From Sphingomonas sp. (GTDB taxonomy: Bacteria; Pseudomonadota; Alphaproteobacteria; Sphingomonadales; Sphingomonadaceae): DNA of 7,617 nt. Positions within the stretch are counted from its first letter, which is position 1. Each line of letters starts with the position of its first letter. The position numbers and the translations under genes were made by a program. The stretch lies in the NCBI GenBank assembly GCA_021154945.1, contig JAJNQF010000460.1, positions 1 through 7,617 on the forward strand, read 5' to 3'. A model generated the notes under the pieces. That model saw only the letters and a program-made list of their open reading frames with translations, did no database searches and had not been told where the DNA came from. Of this stretch, positions 5,626-7,617 are shown piece by piece.

Positions 5626-5858
5626 AGCGCTAGCACTTGCTTTGCGCAGCATGAAGAATATGTTCGCGCGGAGACGCGGAGGTGTTTCGCTTGGGTAGAA
5701 CCTTGCGGTTTAAAATGACCGCGGGAGGGACGAGCGGATAGTCTTTAACCTGGTCCGGTTCGTCGCCTAAGACACTGCTCCGCGCCTCCGCGCCTCCGCG
5801 TCTCCGCGTGAAAATTTATCGGCCGGCCAGCGCGCGCGTCGTCTGGTGATTTGGATCG
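5626..5858. other. Non-coding interval downstream of lexA
   Basis: The non-coding stretch after lexA holds most of repeat element 1 (5663-5812) and the approach to element 2. An AAGCGCTAGCACTT near-palindrome (5624-5637) crosses the lexA stop but has no loop or T tract and is not a convincing terminator. No open frame here resembles a gene. Confidence 0.5.
5663..5812. repeat. Inverted-repeat element 1, arms built from 8-bp units
   Basis: The left arm TTCGCGCGGAGACGCGGAGG (5663-5682) is complementary to the right arm (5793-5812) at 19 of 20 positions. The arms are made of an 8-bp unit of the form RCGCGGAG; the right arm continues inward with two further units (5778-5792). After the left arm comes TGTTTCGCTTGGG, echoed in element 2. 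The interior has small hairpins, such as GCGGT-N8-ACCGC (5705-5722). Element length is about 150 bp. No open frame suggests a protein, so it looks like a non-autonomous or structural repeat. Confidence 0.72.
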
Positions 5859-6007
5859 CGCGAAGGCGCAAAGGCGCGAAGATGTTGCGCTTGGGGGGGC
5901 GCCTATCTCCACCTCGAAGCGGTCAAGACGACGACGCTCCTCAGTCCTTCATGGAGTTCGGGACGGTCTCCCGAACCGCAACACCTTCGCGCCTCCGCGC
6001 CTTCGCG
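5859..6007. repeat. Inverted-repeat element 2, related to element 1, overlapping comEC 3' end
   Basis: The left arm (5859-5892) and right arm (5974-6007) are complementary at 30 of 34 positions. Both are built of the 8-bp unit GCGCGAAG/GCGCAAAG, followed inward by RTGTTGCGCTT. The left end shares its order (8-bp units, then a TGTTNCGCTTGGG block) and orientation with element 1, and the lengths are alike (149 and 150 bp), so these are two diverged copies of one family in tandem. The right arm and part of the interior are translated as the end of comEC. Confidence 0.75.
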
Positions 6008-7617
6008 TGAACATCGTACTTCCTGCGGCCTCGGCCGGCCCGAAACCCGGACGTCGCATCTTGGAACCGAGCGGGCCGCGATCTGAAACTATGCGAGGGA
6101 CGTTCGAGCACGGGCGGATCGCGCCAGGGATGGCGATCGCCCGCAGTCAGTATCGTAACGACCGTCCCGGTCCCCAGGGTCAGCGCAACGCCGCCCGTTC
6201 GGCGCAACACGCGGCGGTCCAGTTTCAACCACCGCGGGCTACAGCGTTTCGGCAGACCGCGCTCGCTGACAACAACGTCCGCGCTGCGACAGGCGGCTAT
6301 CAGCTCCGTGATCGGCACCATATAGGCGCTGCGGGTCGCGAGGATCCGCCACATCCGTCCCCGTGCAGCAATATCGGTAACGCAAAGATCGCGGCTGCAT
6401 CGTGCATCGGGCTGGTCCGCGAGCAGGAGCGGCTCACCATCCGCCCCGCCATTCTCGGCGAGCATGTCGCGCGTATAATCGCCGGCCCTGTCGCGCAGCA
6501 TAGCCAGCCCCGCCGCCGTCCGCACCGCGACATGGCGCCCATCTCCCGTAACGAGAACGTCAGGCGCAGGTGTCGTCAACGCCCAGATCGCACCGGCGGC
6601 GAGCGGCAGCAGTCCCAGTCGCCGCAACCGCGTCCGCCACAACGCGATCCAGATGCCACCAACGATCATCAGCGCAAACGCTGCCGTCGGCATCGCGGGC
6701 AAGGATCGCACCGAACCCGGCGCGTCGGCGACGATATGCGCTAGCCACAACAGCGCATCGAGCGACCGCTGCACTAGCCACCAGACCGGCGCGCCCACGC
6801 CGCCGACGTCGAGCAGCAGCGCCAACGCCTCCAGCGGCATTACCACGAACGTTGTCAGCGGGATCGCGACGATGTTCGCAAACGCGCCGTACAGCCCAGC
6901 CTTGTGGAAGTGATAGACCGCGATCGGCATCAACGCGAATTCGACCAGCAGCCCCGTCAGCAACAACGACGCGACGCCCCGCGCCAGCTTGCGCCCCCGC
7001 CCCTCGTCATGCGGCCCGAAGAACGCGCGGATCACCGGATGTTCGTGCAGCGCCATGATCGCGGTGATCGCCGCGAACGAAAGTTGGAAGCTCGGCCCGG
7101 CTGCCGATTCAGGCAGCACCAGCATGACGCACGTCGCCCCCGCCGCGACGAGCCGCAGCGTCATCGCCTCGCGTCCCATCGCCAGCGCCGCCAGCACGAG
7201 CAACGCGGCGACGCACGACCGGATCGTCGGCACCTGGCTGCCAGTCAGCAACGTATAGCCGATCGCCGCCGCCGCACCCGCCAGCGCGGCGATCAACGGC
7301 AGTCGCGCGTGCAAAGCCAACCACGGACTGAGCGCCAGCAGCCGCAACACGATCAGCATCGTCGCGGCGACCGCAGCCGTGATGTGCAGCCCGCTCACCG
7401 ACAGCAAATGCGCGAGACCCGCCCGGCGCATCGCCTCTGAATCCTCCTCACTGATCGCGCCGACATCGCCCGTCGCAAGCGCCGCGGCGATGCCGCCCGC
7501 ACTGCCATCCAGCCGCGAGACGATATGGTGCGAGAGCGCGACGCGGATGCCAGCACCCGATTCGCTCGACCTCGTCACGACGACCGGTGCGAAGCCACGC
7601 CCGGTCGCACCGATCCC
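5941..7617 (-). CDS. comEC: ComEC/Rec2 family DNA-uptake membrane protein, 5' end missing
   Basis: ComEC/Rec2 proteins form the inner-membrane channel that carries single-stranded DNA into the cell during natural transformation. The frame is open to the right window edge, so the 558 visible residues lack the N-terminus. The competence domain begins near visible residue 48 (ATGDVGAIS), with the hallmark GLAHLLSVSGLHI at 67-79. About nine hydrophobic segments follow, including AALAGAAAAIGYTLLTG, SCVAALLVLAALAM and IVAIPLTTFVVMPLEALALL. A soluble C-terminal region begins near DVLVTGDGRHVAV. It contains Cys residues in DARCSRDLC but no metal-binding HxHxDH motif, so any beta-lactamase-like domain is degenerate. 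Family-like sequence ends at about GDRHPWR (near 6120); some 55 further residues, low in hydrophobics and rich in Arg, include repeat-encoded HAKARRREG before the TGA at 5943-5941. A GTG at 7578 is internal, not the start. Confidence 0.93.
   Translation of the reverse strand, partial: GIGATGRGFAPVVVTRSSESGAGIRVALSHHIVSRLDGSAGGIAAALATGDVGAISEEDSEAMRRAGLAHLLSVSGLHITAAVAATMLIVLRLLALSPWLALHARLPLIAALAGAAAAIGYTLLTGSQVPTIRSCVAALLVLAALAMGREAMTLRLVAAGATCVMLVLPESAAGPSFQLSFAAITAIMALHEHPVIRAFFGPHDEGRGRKLARGVASLLLTGLLVEFALMPIAVYHFHKAGLYGAFANIVAIPLTTFVVMPLEALALLLDVGGVGAPVWWLVQRSLDALLWLAHIVADAPGSVRSLPAMPTAAFALMIVGGIWIALWRTRLRRLGLLPLAAGAIWALTTPAPDVLVTGDGRHVAVRTAAGLAMLRDRAGDYTRDMLAENGGADGEPLLLADQPDARCSRDLCVTDIAARGRMWRILATRSAYMVPITELIAACRSADVVVSERGLPKRCSPRWLKLDRRVLRRTGGVALTLGTGTVVTILTAGDRHPWRDPPVLERPSHSFRSRPARFQDATSGFRAGRGRRKYDVHAKARRREGVAVRETVPNSMKD
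5956..5976. repeat. Perfect 8-bp hairpin at the comEC 3' end, inside element 2
   Basis: GTTCGGGA (5956-5963), a 5-base loop, and TCCCGAAC (5969-5976) form an exact inverted repeat. It is part of the interior of element 2 and lies 12 codons or fewer before the comEC stop on the minus strand. No T tract follows on either strand, so a simple intrinsic terminator is unlikely. Confidence 0.5.

Noticed and set aside
5624..5637. Intrinsic terminator after lexA
   Set aside because: The near-palindrome has no loop, contains a mismatch, and has no T tract after it.
4753..5652. A 299-residue minus-strand frame opposite moeA and lexA
   Set aside because: It covers the lexA operator and coding region, shows no recognisable domain, and arises from GC-rich codon structure of the real genes.
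5858..5882. CRISPR-like repeat array in the octamer arms
   Set aside because: The units are 8 bp, contiguous and without spacers; they form inverted arms rather than a repeat-spacer array.
5851..6744. A 297-residue plus-strand reading frame opposite comEC
   Set aside because: It is antisense to well-recognised ComEC sequence, is rich in Arg, Pro and Gln, and shows no domain; it is a typical high-GC shadow frame.
7576..7578. A comEC start at the GTG at 7578
   Set aside because: The frame is open to the window edge and the upstream residues continue the protein (GFAPVVV); this is internal to a gene cut by the window.

Overview
The window is high-GC DNA with strong G/C preference at third codon positions. 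It carries tightly packed housekeeping genes, a GTTC-N7-GTTC type LexA operator, and several families of short GC-rich palindromic repeats in or next to gene ends. Together these point to an alphaproteobacterium, most likely a sphingomonad (Sphingomonas or a close relative). That placement is inferred from gene order, protein character and repeat style, not from a database search.

Bases 1-2427 are one strand-wise operon: the 3' end of trpG, then trpD, trpC and moaC. Every junction overlaps or nearly touches (ATGA at trpG/trpD, TGA-C-ATG at trpD/trpC, ATGA at trpC/moaC). Anthranilate synthase glutaminase, anthranilate phosphoribosyltransferase and indole-3-glycerol phosphate synthase are therefore translationally coupled to the molybdenum cofactor gene moaC. 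The trpG/trpD junction is unusual: two inverted palindromic repeats sit inside the end of the trpG frame, adding a low-complexity tail and supplying the purine-rich sequence ahead of trpD.

Bases 2428-3700 break the run. A perfect 10-bp hairpin follows moaC. A minus-strand gene for a TonB-like energy transducer (2519-3259) comes next, then about 440 bases without a gene that hold a second repeat family. On the plus strand follow moeA (3701-4882), the second molybdenum cofactor gene, and lexA (4951-5625). The 68-base moeA-lexA gap carries three GTTC half-sites exactly 11 bp apart, a clear autoregulatory SOS operator.

Bases 5626-7617 hold two roughly 150-bp inverted-repeat elements built from 8-bp units, and the minus-strand comEC gene, which converges on lexA and is cut by the right window edge. 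The comEC frame reads through one arm of the second element and ends inside it, so its last residues are repeat-encoded.

I see no CRISPR array, prophage, transposase, RNA gene or novel defence-like system. The most interesting content is the three repeat families, particularly the two cases where repeats have become part of protein-coding ends, and the triple LexA operator.
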